Part shown: positions 1-8,379 of the stretch, piece after piece
Position numbering within the stretch: position 1 is the first letter of the stretch
Layout of the letters: each line of letters opens with the position of its first letter
Program-made: the position numbers and the translations under genes
Source of the DNA: Blastocatellia bacterium
GTDB lineage: Bacteria > Acidobacteriota > Blastocatellia > Chloracidobacteriales > JADJPF01
Length of the DNA stretch: 24,717 nucleotides
NCBI GenBank assembly: GCA_023265235.1
Contig: JAHFUF010000006.1
Coordinates: 1 to 24,717 of the forward strand
Direction of reading: 5' to 3'
Notes under the pieces: model-generated
Databases searched by the model: none
What the model saw: only the letters and a program-made list of their open reading frames with translations
What the model was told of the DNA's origin: nothing

Positions 1-159
1 ACCGGGTAAAACTTTCATAACACGACCTTTATAAAGACTTCCTGCTAGTCCTTGTGTCTCGTCCTCTCGCTCCACAAAATATTCAGTAATTATACCATCT
101 TCAATGATGGCAATCTTTTTTTCATGGGCACTAGAACTAATTATCATCTCTTTTGCCAT
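1..159 (-). CDS. rng: Ribonuclease E/G family protein, N-terminal 53 codons (partial)
   Basis: This is the 5' end of a gene leaving the left edge of the window. It reads MAKEMIISSSAHEKKIAIIEDG, then EYFVERE, then GSLYKGRVMKVLPG. That is the usual opening of RNase G/RNase E: an N-terminal beta segment running into the S1 RNA-binding domain, with the typical YKGRV-VLPG motif. These enzymes cut single-stranded RNA and process rRNA and mRNA in the cytoplasm. The start is an ATG with AGAGGAAT seven bases upstream. The gene lies 162 bp downstream of the fused radical SAM gene on the same strand. That pairing is common in bacteria and fits co-transcription. Whether it is RNase G or the longer RNase E cannot be told from this part. 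Confidence 0.85.
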   Translation of the reverse strand, partial: MAKEMIISSSAHEKKIAIIEDGIITEYFVEREDETQGLAGSLYKGRVMKVLPG

Positions 160-321
160 TTAGTAATTCCTCTTTTCTAGATGTTGCAGGTACAGTAGCA
201 ATTACAGCCAAGAAAAATCATTAGTTTAATAGGACAATTCAGGTTTTATAAAGCCTTACAAGATATGTAAATAAATATTTTTATCTTGTTGCAAAACCAG
301 ACACTATCAAAACTAAAAATT

Positions 322-3219
322 TTAGATATTAACTTTACTAGCCTTTAACAGGGAATATTCTTGTCCATTAATTTCTGAATAAAGGCGGCTGCGTCGCGCA
401 CGACTTTGCAATGTAGCCTGATCAGCCTGTTCAATTCCATAAATTGCGGTTGCGATCTCCACAGGTTTAGCACCACCTTGATTACTTATTTCTAGTACCA
501 TTACCAGGAAATCACCTTTTTCTGTTTGTTCAAAACGAACCGATTTAACAAATTTGCGAACATCAACATTTTGTGAGCGGTTTTTGCGGGTACGAGATAT
601 AACAAATTGTTCGCTTAAAAGTAGATCGGAAATTAATTTTTCATGCAAAGCACTAATTGAGAGCGATTTTAACTCTGGTTGTTGTTCTACTCGTCCTAGT
701 AGTGCTTTTTGGATTTCTGGTGCTGAGATATTAACTCTATATTCAGCACAATTAATGAGTTTTGCTAGTGAAGCGTCTGTTTCCTCTAGTCCTATAAGAG
801 CAGTAAATTTTAATCCTTCCGGCATAACTCGATTAATTTTTTCTAAAAAATCTGTTGGGGCTAAAACTTCTGGGGAAATAAAATCTAGTACCTCTGCCTC
901 ACCAATCATCCCAACACCTAAAGCTGGCCCATAAGACATTAAAGGCATTGGGTGAAAACCTTGGCTATAAGACAGTTGAATACCTGCGCGCTTAAATCCT
1001 CTTGGCAAAGCTTTAGCTAAATCTAAATGGGATAAATACTGTACCGACTCTAGCTTTGTATAAAAAGCACGATAACGATACTGTTTTTCTAGTTGAGCTT
1101 TAGCTCGGTTTAACTTTAATTGATGCAGTCTTGGTGGGGAATTAACAGGAACATCACTACGTACAACCTCTAGCAAAGACTGATCAAATTCCATCTCTTG
1201 TGCATCATTTGTATCATTTGTATTACTAGCAGATTGCTTAACTGTGCGATATTCTTTGTTAAGTTCTTTTGCTTTGATCAGATCCTTACGCATTGCCGAT
1301 AGATCACAAGCCAAACCACAGTTAAAACAAAGCAGTGGCTTACGTTCTATTTGCTCAAAGTCTTCAAAAGATGGTGGTATGGCAGTGGGACGGCCTTCAA
1401 TTATACGAATAGGAAAACCACAAGGAGGTGCAATTTTTGCATTTACTCCTTTTTCATATTCAATAGCTAAAAATTTTTTCTCTACCAAAGAATCTATATG
1501 ATCCCAAGGCAATTGAACAAAACTACCATCAATAGCCCTAACAGGTAACTCTCCTAGGGTTTCTCTTGGGTCAAGACCTTCAGCCTCAAAAGCCTTCATC
1601 CAAAGATCATAGTTAAAATGTTCATCCCAACCATCAAACCTTGCTCCCATACGCCAAGCACGTTCAATAACACGCCCAATACGTCTATCTCCTCTTGCCA
1701 TAATACATTCTAATTGTGAGAGCTTAGCATTATGTGTTTTGAAGTTAAGACGGTAACGATGACAAACCTCCCTAAGTAGCTCTTGTTTAACATATAGCTC
1801 TTCTAGTGAGTCCATACGGCACCACTGGAAAGGAGTTTGTGGTTTAGGAACAAAACATGAAGCAGAAACAGTCACTTTAACATTTACACCCATACTCTTG
1901 CCAAGCTGTTTAACTTTGTTACCTAGCTCAGCAATTCCACGTACATCTTCTTCGGTTTCTGTAGGAAGCCCAATCATAAAATAGAGTTTGATTTGGCTCC
2001 AACCATAAGAAAATGCTATCCGACAGCTACGCAAGACATCTTCTTCAGTAACATTTTTATTTATTACATCTCGCATCCTCTGTGTACCAGCTTCTGGAGC
2101 AATGGTAAAACCTGTATTACGTACTTTAGCTATTTCGTTTGAGAGATCTTCTGTAATACCAGAAGCACGCAAAGAGGATACTGATAAAGAGACTCGTTGA
2201 GGATCTAGGGTTTTATTTAACTGTTTAAGTACTGGTGTTAAACAGGTGTAATCAGCAGTAGATAAAGAGGTTAAGCTAACTTCATCATAGCCACCATCAC
2301 GCAATCCTTCAGTAATAGTCTCGACAATAGATTCTGGAGTACGTTCGCGTACTGGACGATAAATAGTACCAGCTTGACAAAAACGACAACCATCAACACA
2401 ACCTCGAGCAATTTCTACTGCGATTCTATCGTGAACTACCTCAGTAAAAGGCACTGGAGAATTACTAGGAAATGGATACTTGTTTATTTCTTCAACATAG
2501 CGACGTATCACAGGAAAAGGCATTTGGATATCTGCTTTAGGTTGAATTATTTGTAAAGCATAACAAGGAGAATTAACTGACTCACAAAGTGCTGGAGCAT
2601 AAACACCTTTTATTTCAGCTAGTTTTGCAATTAACGCTTGTCGAGAAAGATTTTGTTCTTTTAACTTTGTATAGGAGTCAATAAATTCAACTAATAATTC
2701 TTCCCCTTCACCAATTAATAAAAAGTCAAAAAAATCTGCTATTGGTTCAGGACTAAAAACACAAGGGCCTCCCCCAATAACCAAAGGATCTTGCTGCGTC
2801 CTATCCTCAGCACGTAAAGGAACCTTGCCTAGCTCTAACATAGTAAGGATATTTGTGTAGGTCATCTCATATTGCAAAGAAAACCCTACAATATCAAACT
2901 CATTTAATGGAGTAAAACTTTCAATGGAAGCGAGTGGAAGGTTAGCAGACTTTAATGCACGTTCCATGTCTAGCCAAGGAGTATAAACACGTTCTGCATA
3001 AACTTCTGATTTTTGATTAAGTAGTGAATACAAAATTTTAAGCCCTAAGTGAGACATCCCGATCTCGTAAGTATCAGGAAAACAAAGAGCTATATGAGCT
3101 TTAACCTGTTCTTTATCTTTTACGATAGCATTCCATTCACCACCAACATAACGAACAGGTTTTTCTACGGTTGGTAAAATCTGATCTAAAGTTGCACGAT
3201 AAGAAGAAATATCATTCAT
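322..3219 (-). CDS. Fused radical SAM protein: TIGR03960-type N-terminal part plus DUF2344 C-terminal part
   Basis: This 965-residue protein joins two units that are separate genes in some bacteria. Residues 1 to about 250 hold a B12-binding-like alpha/beta region. The radical SAM core follows, with a CxxxCxxC cluster motif at C274, C278 and C281 (ARGCVDGCRFCQAG) that would bind a [4Fe-4S] cluster and S-adenosylmethionine. A short Cys pair (LLCFNCGLACDL) lies near residue 630. From about residue 713 (YRYRAFYTKLESVQYLSHLDL) the sequence matches the DUF2344/TIGR03936 family. The reaction is not established to my knowledge. The usual neighbour, RNase E/G, is just downstream here and suggests an RNA- or ribosome-related job, but that is inference. 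The start ATG has AAGG about eight bases upstream. Confidence 0.9.
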   Translation of the reverse strand: MNDISSYRATLDQILPTVEKPVRYVGGEWNAIVKDKEQVKAHIALCFPDTYEIGMSHLGLKILYSLLNQKSEVYAERVYTPWLDMERALKSANLPLASIESFTPLNEFDIVGFSLQYEMTYTNILTMLELGKVPLRAEDRTQQDPLVIGGGPCVFSPEPIADFFDFLLIGEGEELLVEFIDSYTKLKEQNLSRQALIAKLAEIKGVYAPALCESVNSPCYALQIIQPKADIQMPFPVIRRYVEEINKYPFPSNSPVPFTEVVHDRIAVEIARGCVDGCRFCQAGTIYRPVRERTPESIVETITEGLRDGGYDEVSLTSLSTADYTCLTPVLKQLNKTLDPQRVSLSVSSLRASGITEDLSNEIAKVRNTGFTIAPEAGTQRMRDVINKNVTEEDVLRSCRIAFSYGWSQIKLYFMIGLPTETEEDVRGIAELGNKVKQLGKSMGVNVKVTVSASCFVPKPQTPFQWCRMDSLEELYVKQELLREVCHRYRLNFKTHNAKLSQLECIMARGDRRIGRVIERAWRMGARFDGWDEHFNYDLWMKAFEAEGLDPRETLGELPVRAIDGSFVQLPWDHIDSLVEKKFLAIEYEKGVNAKIAPPCGFPIRIIEGRPTAIPPSFEDFEQIERKPLLCFNCGLACDLSAMRKDLIKAKELNKEYRTVKQSASNTNDTNDAQEMEFDQSLLEVVRSDVPVNSPPRLHQLKLNRAKAQLEKQYRYRAFYTKLESVQYLSHLDLAKALPRGFKRAGIQLSYSQGFHPMPLMSYGPALGVGMIGEAEVLDFISPEVLAPTDFLEKINRVMPEGLKFTALIGLEETDASLAKLINCAEYRVNISAPEIQKALLGRVEQQPELKSLSISALHEKLISDLLLSEQFVISRTRKNRSQNVDVRKFVKSVRFEQTEKGDFLVMVLEISNQGGAKPVEIATAIYGIEQADQATLQSRARRSRLYSEINGQEYSLLKASKVNI

Positions 3220-3287
3220 TTTGGGGACCTTTCAAACTGAAGTACCCAAAATTGAACAGGTCTTTGCCTAAGCTTACACTTATGTTT

Positions 3288-3320
3288 AGAGCTTTAACAT
3301 TTTAATATTTTAAAAGCTCT
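3288..3320. repeat. Inverted repeat downstream of rodA
   Basis: The arms AGAGCTTTAA and TTAAAAGCTCT pair over ten bases, with one extra A in the right arm and a 12-nt AT-rich loop. The repeat lies 68 bp upstream of the radical SAM start on the transcribed side. It could be a weak attenuator or an RNA-stability hairpin. No U tract follows. Confidence 0.4.
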
Positions 3321-3395
3321 AAAGCGTTTTTGTGGTAGGCCCCTTTTGGCCAATTAAGTTGGGGGTTGCCAATTAATTTTTGCGCAAAACAGCAA

Positions 3396-3427
3396 GTTTA
3401 CGTAAATCAATTTAATTTTATGTAAAC
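3396..3427. repeat. Inverted repeat GTTTACGTAAA / TTTATGTAAAC
   Basis: The 11-base arms match with one mismatch and are separated by ten bases. The symmetry and spacing would suit a dimeric regulator as well as a hairpin. It lies between rodA and the radical SAM gene, where the promoter for the latter should be. No binding protein can be named. Confidence 0.4.
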
Positions 3428-3532
3428 AGGTCGCGCTGGGTAAACCTGTAAAACTTTGAATTTCAGTCAAATAAATGTATCAGCGCTAAAAGCTTTAAGT
3501 TGACGCTTATCACTGCACTGAAAAATAGATTC

Positions 3533-4675
3533 TTAATTAGCAAAACGTCGTAAGTTTACATTAATCACTAAGCCAATTAGAATCATCATACTTAAAACAG
3601 AAGAGCCACCATAGCTCATTAGGGGAAGGGTGATTCCTATGATAGGCAAAAGCCCTATAACCATTCCAATATTGATAATCACATGAAAAAAAACTAGACC
3701 TGCAAACCCTAATATTACTAACATGCCAAATCGATCTCTTGCACGTTCAGCAATTCCAATAGAGCGCATAATTATAAACAAATATAACAGAAGTACAGAA
3801 ATACTGCCAACAAATCCCATCTCTTCTGCTAAAACAGATGCAATAAAATCTGTATGATGTTCTGGTAAAAACCCAAGTCTACTCTGAGTGCCTTTAGTAA
3901 CACCTGTTCCAGTTAGTCCCCCAGATCCTACAGCAATAAGAGATTGAAAGGTTTGATAACCATATTCACGTCGAAAGTCCACTTGCTCAAAGAGTTCTGG
4001 GTTAATAACTGCTTCTATTCTCATTATTTGATAAGGTTTTAATACGTGTGGTTTTAACACCTGAAAATACGCTGCTGGTGTTACTATTATTGCTGTCACA
4101 GCAGCAATAATTATTAATTTTAAGTTAAAACCACTCATAAAAAGCAACAATGCTAATACAGGAATAAAGGTCAAAGCTGAGCCTGTATCAGGTTGCAACA
4201 TAATCAGCCCCATAGGAAGTGCTGTAATTGCACAAGCTACTAGAACATCTTTCCAAGGCAAATTCCCTTTGCGTAAAGGAGAAAGATACTTAGCTAAAGT
4301 TAAAATCACTGCTATTTTTGCTATCTCTGATGGTTGTAAGGACATAGGGCCAAAATTAATCCAGTTTCTTTGTCCTTTTACTTCATGACCAAAAATCAAA
4401 ACTGCTACTAACAAAAGCAATGAACCACCATAGATATAGGGGATAAAATTGTAAATCTTTCGGTAGTCTACAAAAACTACAACCGTAAAAGCTACTAACC
4501 CTATTAAAAGGGCAATAAGCTGTTTAACCCAAAAATCTTTATAAATAGCTCCTGTAGAAGGACTTGAGCTATAAATTTCAATTGTACCTAAAGTAACTAG
4601 TGATAATGCTGCTAATAGGAGTAGCCCATCAAAATCACGCCAACGAAGAGTTTCTTTTAAGATAATGCCTGCCAT
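3533..4675 (-). CDS. rodA: Rod shape-determining SEDS protein RodA (peptidoglycan glycosyltransferase)
   Basis: RodA polymerises lipid II into glycan strands in the elongasome, working with the transpeptidase PBP2 in the inner membrane. The sequence has about ten hydrophobic segments and SEDS landmarks: GHEVKGQRNWI, PSEIAKIAVILTLAKYL, the LQPDTGSAL block, FLPEHHTDFI and the C-terminal LPLMSYGGSS motif. Length is normal at 380 residues. A GTG four codons upstream (4687) is open, but I prefer the ATG at 4675. GGAAGG lies four bases before it, inside the end of mrdA, and the mrdA stop is only one base away, which implies tight translational coupling. It is the last gene of the mreBCD-mrdA-rodA operon. 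Confidence 0.95.
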   Translation of the reverse strand: MAGIILKETLRWRDFDGLLLLAALSLVTLGTIEIYSSSPSTGAIYKDFWVKQLIALLIGLVAFTVVVFVDYRKIYNFIPYIYGGSLLLLVAVLIFGHEVKGQRNWINFGPMSLQPSEIAKIAVILTLAKYLSPLRKGNLPWKDVLVACAITALPMGLIMLQPDTGSALTFIPVLALLLFMSGFNLKLIIIAAVTAIIVTPAAYFQVLKPHVLKPYQIMRIEAVINPELFEQVDFRREYGYQTFQSLIAVGSGGLTGTGVTKGTQSRLGFLPEHHTDFIASVLAEEMGFVGSISVLLLYLFIIMRSIGIAERARDRFGMLVILGFAGLVFFHVIINIGMVIGLLPIIGITLPLMSYGGSSVLSMMILIGLVINVNLRRFAN

Positions 4676-4676
4676 A

Positions 4677-6824
4677 TTACCTTCCACCCCCTAAATTTGC
4701 TTGAGTGGGTACAATTTGAGGCTTATTTTTTTCACCTCTGTTATTCTGTGGAAGTAATGCTAGAGGTTTTACTAGAGGTTTTACTAGAGGTTTTACTAGA
4801 GGTTTAGTAGTGTTAGGTTTAGCTGGTTTAGCTGGTTTATTAATTGTAGGCTTACTATTTTGATTAGATAAATTTGGCTTTGTTACTGTACTAGCAGGTT
4901 TTGTCTTTTGAACAGAAACAATCACACTAGAAACAGTATTGTTTGTTGCAGCATTTAGAATAGAAGTATTTGGCTGTTTGTTAGTAGCATCTTGTGCTAA
5001 TTCTTCTTTAGGTAACCCTTTTTTCTTACGTAAATACTCTTCAAAACAAGCTTTGATAATTGGTGCAGACTCGACTCCACCATGACCAGCATGTTCAACT
5101 AAAACAACTCCACCTATCTCAGGAGCGTCTTTAGGTGCATAACCAACAAACCAAGCATGTTCTTTTTGTTCACCTGTAGCACCTGATTGAATACCTACTA
5201 CTTGAGCAGTACCTGATTTTCCACAAACATCAAAGTCAGCAATAGCAGCCCTACGACCAGTGCCAGAACCATTTACTACTCGCCACATTCCTTCAGAAAC
5301 AACCTTCCAAGTGTCTTGGCTAAAACCTGCATCACGAACCTTTGGTTGATAAACAATAGCAGGACTCTCTTCAGTAGCCTTTGCTTCTTTAAAAACATGA
5401 GGAGTATAATATTTTCCACCATTTCCTATACCAGTTATAGCAAACATAATTTGAAGCGGTGTAGTAGAAACACCAGATTGTCCAATTGAAGCATAAACCA
5501 TATCTGCTTCTTTCCATTTAGGGTCTTTTGGATATTCTTTACGTTTCCATTGTCGACTAGGCACAATTCCTTTTGTTTCATTTGGTAAATCTATGCCTGT
5601 TTTTATTCCTGTACCTAGTAGAGCTTGCCATTTCTCTAAGTTCTCTATACCAAGTTTAATTCCTTCACGATAAAAGTAGCCATCACAAGAAATTTCTATA
5701 GCACGTCTCATATCTGGCCCACCATGACTACCATAACAATGGACAAATCTATCTCCTGTTGAAATACCTCCACCACAGGGCAAAATCTGTTTGTCTGTCA
5801 CAGTTTTTTCTTCTAACCCTGCTACTGCCATAAGAATCTTCCAAGTAGAACCAGGAGGATACCTATCTTGAATAGCACGATTACGTAATGGGCGCTTAGG
5901 ATGATTTACTAGGCGGTTAAAATCAGTCGCTTTTATTCCTGCTGCAAAAAGGTTTGGGTCATAAGAAGGGTGAGAAACTAGTGCTAAAATTCCACCATCT
6001 CTAGGATCATTGATTACGGCTGTTCCATAAAAACCAGTAGCACTAAGTTTTTCTTCTGCTATCATTTGAATATCTAAATCTATAGCAGTAATAATGTCTT
6101 GTCCTGGAATAGGAGGAATTTCTTCTAGCTGTTGTAAGACTCGTCCTCTACTATCTACTAGTACTCGTCTATAACCTTCTTTTCCCATCAAAATTTTATT
6201 ATAGGACTGCTCTATTCCAGCCTGGCCAATTATATCTCCAGGCCGACAATAGTCATAAGCTGGTTCTCTAAGTTGCTCTTCACCTATTTCCCCTACATAA
6301 CCAACTACATGAGCCAAAACTTCCCCTAGAGGATATCGTCGCTGTGGTTGAAGTTCAATTTTTAGCTCTGGGTGTTCAAACTCATGGCCTTCAATCCAAG
6401 CTCTATCACTAAAAGCAGCGTTTGTTTTAATCACTAAGGGGCGGGTTTTTGCGCCAGGAGCATTTATCATTTTTAGGATTGTGTTTCTGTCCAAACCAAA
6501 ACGACTGACTAATATATTCAATGTATCTTCAGCATTAGTCATATCTTCCAGATAAAGCATCATACTATAAGTAGGTGTACTATCAACAAGAATTTTTCCT
6601 TCGCGATCTAAGATTGTGCCTCGTGGAGCAGGGATAGGAATTTCTCGAATACGATTATTTTCCGCGGCTTTTACGTAATGTTCATGATCAACTACTTGGA
6701 GGTACCAAAACCGTACTCCTAGCACTACAAAAAATAAAAGTACAAAATATTTAAAAAAGAGAATTCGTCCTCGAGGTTTGAAAAGCTGTTGCGCTGGATC
6801 GTCAAAAACCTTTTTTTTTGACAT
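4677..6824 (-). CDS. mrdA: Penicillin-binding protein 2, elongasome transpeptidase
   Basis: PBP2 cross-links peptidoglycan during cell elongation and partners RodA. There is one N-terminal membrane anchor (residues about 23-42), a dimerisation region with RGTILDREG near 69-76, and a transpeptidase domain. The catalytic motifs are S326-T-W-K329, S379-C-D381 and K536-S-G-T539. At 715 residues it is longer than many homologues because of a low-complexity Pro/Lys/Asn-rich tail after about residue 610. The tail includes a KPLV repeat (about 671-687) encoded by a 12-bp tandem DNA repeat. Nine A residues follow the second codon (SKKK), a possible slippage site. The gene sits between mreD and rodA on the same strand. 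Confidence 0.95.
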   Translation of the reverse strand: MSKKKVFDDPAQQLFKPRGRILFFKYFVLLFFVVLGVRFWYLQVVDHEHYVKAAENNRIREIPIPAPRGTILDREGKILVDSTPTYSMMLYLEDMTNAEDTLNILVSRFGLDRNTILKMINAPGAKTRPLVIKTNAAFSDRAWIEGHEFEHPELKIELQPQRRYPLGEVLAHVVGYVGEIGEEQLREPAYDYCRPGDIIGQAGIEQSYNKILMGKEGYRRVLVDSRGRVLQQLEEIPPIPGQDIITAIDLDIQMIAEEKLSATGFYGTAVINDPRDGGILALVSHPSYDPNLFAAGIKATDFNRLVNHPKRPLRNRAIQDRYPPGSTWKILMAVAGLEEKTVTDKQILPCGGGISTGDRFVHCYGSHGGPDMRRAIEISCDGYFYREGIKLGIENLEKWQALLGTGIKTGIDLPNETKGIVPSRQWKRKEYPKDPKWKEADMVYASIGQSGVSTTPLQIMFAITGIGNGGKYYTPHVFKEAKATEESPAIVYQPKVRDAGFSQDTWKVVSEGMWRVVNGSGTGRRAAIADFDVCGKSGTAQVVGIQSGATGEQKEHAWFVGYAPKDAPEIGGVVLVEHAGHGGVESAPIIKACFEEYLRKKKGLPKEELAQDATNKQPNTSILNAATNNTVSSVIVSVQKTKPASTVTKPNLSNQNSKPTINKPAKPAKPNTTKPLVKPLVKPLVKPLALLPQNNRGEKNKPQIVPTQANLGGGR
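4761..4805 (-). repeat. 12-bp tandem repeat in the mrdA tail
   Basis: The unit TAGAGGTTTTAC, given on the plus strand, is repeated 3.75 times without a mismatch. It encodes the peptide KPLV in tandem in the cytoplasm-distal tail of PBP2. The unit is a multiple of three, so gain or loss of a copy would change tail length without breaking the frame. The identical copies suggest recent expansion. Confidence 0.85.
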
Positions 6825-6889
6825 AAAATACTTTTATCACTCCATTGCCCAACAAATATATTTAGGTAAGTTACTAAAAAGAGGCTTTG

Positions 6890-7408
6890 TTACCAACTGC
6901 CTGTCCTAGTAGAGGCAGAATAAGAATCCTGTACAAAGATACGATCAAAAATAGGAAAAAGAAAAAAACCTATAATAAGATTACCTGCTGCTTGCCAAGC
7001 TGTCAATTTTACAATATCTCTTAGGTGTAAGTCCTCTGGTAGAGAGTTAAAAACATAATGCAGCCCAATAAATAGCGTTACATTTACAATAGAGGCTATT
7101 ACTATAACAATGAGTCTAGTTAACTTGTTGTCTATAGCAAAACGAACATTAAAAGTAGCTACAGTAAAACCAATCAATGTTTTAGTAAAACTGCTAGCTC
7201 CTAGCAACCCAACACCTGAGAGAAGATCATAAGCATATCCTGCTAGAGCACCTACTATTGTTCCTTGCATAGGATTACGCTTAAGCGACAAATAAACTAC
7301 TAAGATAAGAGTAATATCTAGTCTTTGAAATTCTCGGACATAATTAGACAGCAAGCCTTGCAAGCCAACAAAGAAAATAATTGCTATTACTATCTTAACA
7401 ATTTGCAC
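6890..7408 (-). CDS. mreD: Rod shape-determining protein MreD
   Basis: MreD is a small inner-membrane protein of the elongasome that acts with MreC to regulate PBP2-RodA. The 172-residue sequence is almost entirely hydrophobic, with about five or six membrane segments. It has the family pattern of a short polar stretch (YLSLKRNPMQGTIVGALAGYAYDLLSG) after the first segments. The start is GTG (VQIVKIVIAIIFF). No strong ribosome-binding site precedes it. It follows mreC by 31 bp, and a small hairpin lies in that gap. Confidence 0.88.
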   Translation of the reverse strand: MQIVKIVIAIIFFVGLQGLLSNYVREFQRLDITLILVVYLSLKRNPMQGTIVGALAGYAYDLLSGVGLLGASSFTKTLIGFTVATFNVRFAIDNKLTRLIVIVIASIVNVTLFIGLHYVFNSLPEDLHLRDIVKLTAWQAAGNLIIGFFLFPIFDRIFVQDSYSASTRTGSW

Positions 7409-7422
7409 TTTTTTAGAACTCT

Positions 7423-7440
7423 AAAAGGTTTTCACCTTTT
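7423..7440. other. Small perfect hairpin between mreC and mreD
   Basis: AAAAGGT and ACCTTTT form a seven-base stem with a four-base loop that touches the mreC stop codon. On the operon mRNA no U run follows, so it is unlikely to end transcription. It may adjust mRNA stability or mreD translation. Confidence 0.4.
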
Positions 7441-8294
7441 TATTTAATAGTTTCATCAATTTGGAGATCTTGTTCGGAAAGTTCCAAAACCAAAACCTGC
7501 TCCAGCCCATCTAGTCCTGCGGCTGGCCGAACAACAATACGATGGCTTTTAGCACCACTGCCAAGCCCTACTTCTTGAACATAACCAACTAGTAACCCTT
7601 TTGGATAAATACCATCCAACCCTGTAGTAATAATCGCTTCACCTTCTTTAACAGCCTCTAATCCAGAAACATTGCGCATTTCACAAAAAACCTTGCCAAC
7701 CCCTTTTACCTCACCATAAGCACGAGATTCGGAGAGTTGGCCACCAACTCCTGCATAATTATCCGTTAGTAATTGAACTTGTGCGGCAAAGGGCCCAAGC
7801 CCAACTACTCGCCCAACAATACCTGCTGGGGTAATAACAGGCTGATGTAACTTTATGCCTGCTAAACGTCCTTTATCAATAATTATTTTATTAAAAAATT
7901 CGTTTCCAGAACGAGCAATTACTTTTGCTGCAACAGATTTATAAGGCAATGATTCTTGTAAATCTAAAATATTAGCAGCACGATGGTTAGCAGCTAATTC
8001 TTCTTTTACCTTAAATAAATCTTGGCGTAATTGATCGTTTTCTGCTCGTAGTTTTATGTTTTCTTCTTTTGCCCCTCTTAAGTCTATATATCCGCCCCAA
8101 ATACCTGAAGCGATAGAACCTACTCCACCACCTGCTTTTTGGACTGGATAAACAGCCGTCAACACCCAGCTTAGTAGCAAGTTTGGCCTTCCATCTTTAG
8201 TACGGCCATACCAGGACATAGATAGGAGTTGCACTAGGAAAAAAATTACTAGCACTATAGGTGCACGATTTTTGCCAGATTCTACAACGGACAT
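7440..8294 (-). CDS. mreC: Rod shape-determining protein MreC
   Basis: MreC is a periplasmic scaffold anchored in the inner membrane that activates PBP2-RodA. Residues about 12-27 are a membrane anchor (PIVLVIFFLVQLLSMSW). Residues about 72-108 are charged and heptad-like (a coiled coil used for dimerisation). The rest is the beta-barrel MreC core, with VIARSGNEFFNKIIIDKG, the GIVGRVV turn and TGLDGIYPKGLLVG, all typical. Length is normal at 284 residues. The ATG has no visible Shine-Dalgarno sequence. It lies 85 bp after mreB on the same strand. Confidence 0.95.
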   Translation of the reverse strand: MSVVESGKNRAPIVLVIFFLVQLLSMSWYGRTKDGRPNLLLSWVLTAVYPVQKAGGGVGSIASGIWGGYIDLRGAKEENIKLRAENDQLRQDLFKVKEELAANHRAANILDLQESLPYKSVAAKVIARSGNEFFNKIIIDKGRLAGIKLHQPVITPAGIVGRVVGLGPFAAQVQLLTDNYAGVGGQLSESRAYGEVKGVGKVFCEMRNVSGLEAVKEGEAIITTGLDGIYPKGLLVGYVQEVGLGSGAKSHRIVVRPAAGLDGLEQVLVLELSEQDLQIDETIK

Positions 8295-8379
8295 AATTTA
8301 AAATTACGTGGTAAAACGAACGTTAAAAGCTATTAGTTATTTTAGAGCAACCAACAAATAAAACTTATGTTCTTAGTAT

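Larger units (their letters stand above)
3220..3532. other. 313-bp intergenic spacer with two inverted repeats
   Basis: No gene is visible between rodA and the radical SAM gene. Two imperfect inverted repeats stand out. One has arms at 3288-3297 (AGAGCTTTAA) and 3310-3320 (TTAAAAGCTCT). The other has arms at 3396-3406 (GTTTACGTAAA) and 3417-3427 (TTTATGTAAAC) with one mismatch and a 10-nt loop. The 9-mer GCCAATTAA occurs twice between them. Neither hairpin is followed by a clear T run on the minus strand, so I do not call a terminator. The radical SAM gene promoter probably lies in this spacer, but I cannot place it. Confidence 0.5.

Noticed and set aside
4676..4687. GTG start of rodA four codons upstream
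   Set aside because: It would overlap mrdA and place the good GGAAGG site inside the coding region; the ATG at 4675 fits the ribosome-binding site.
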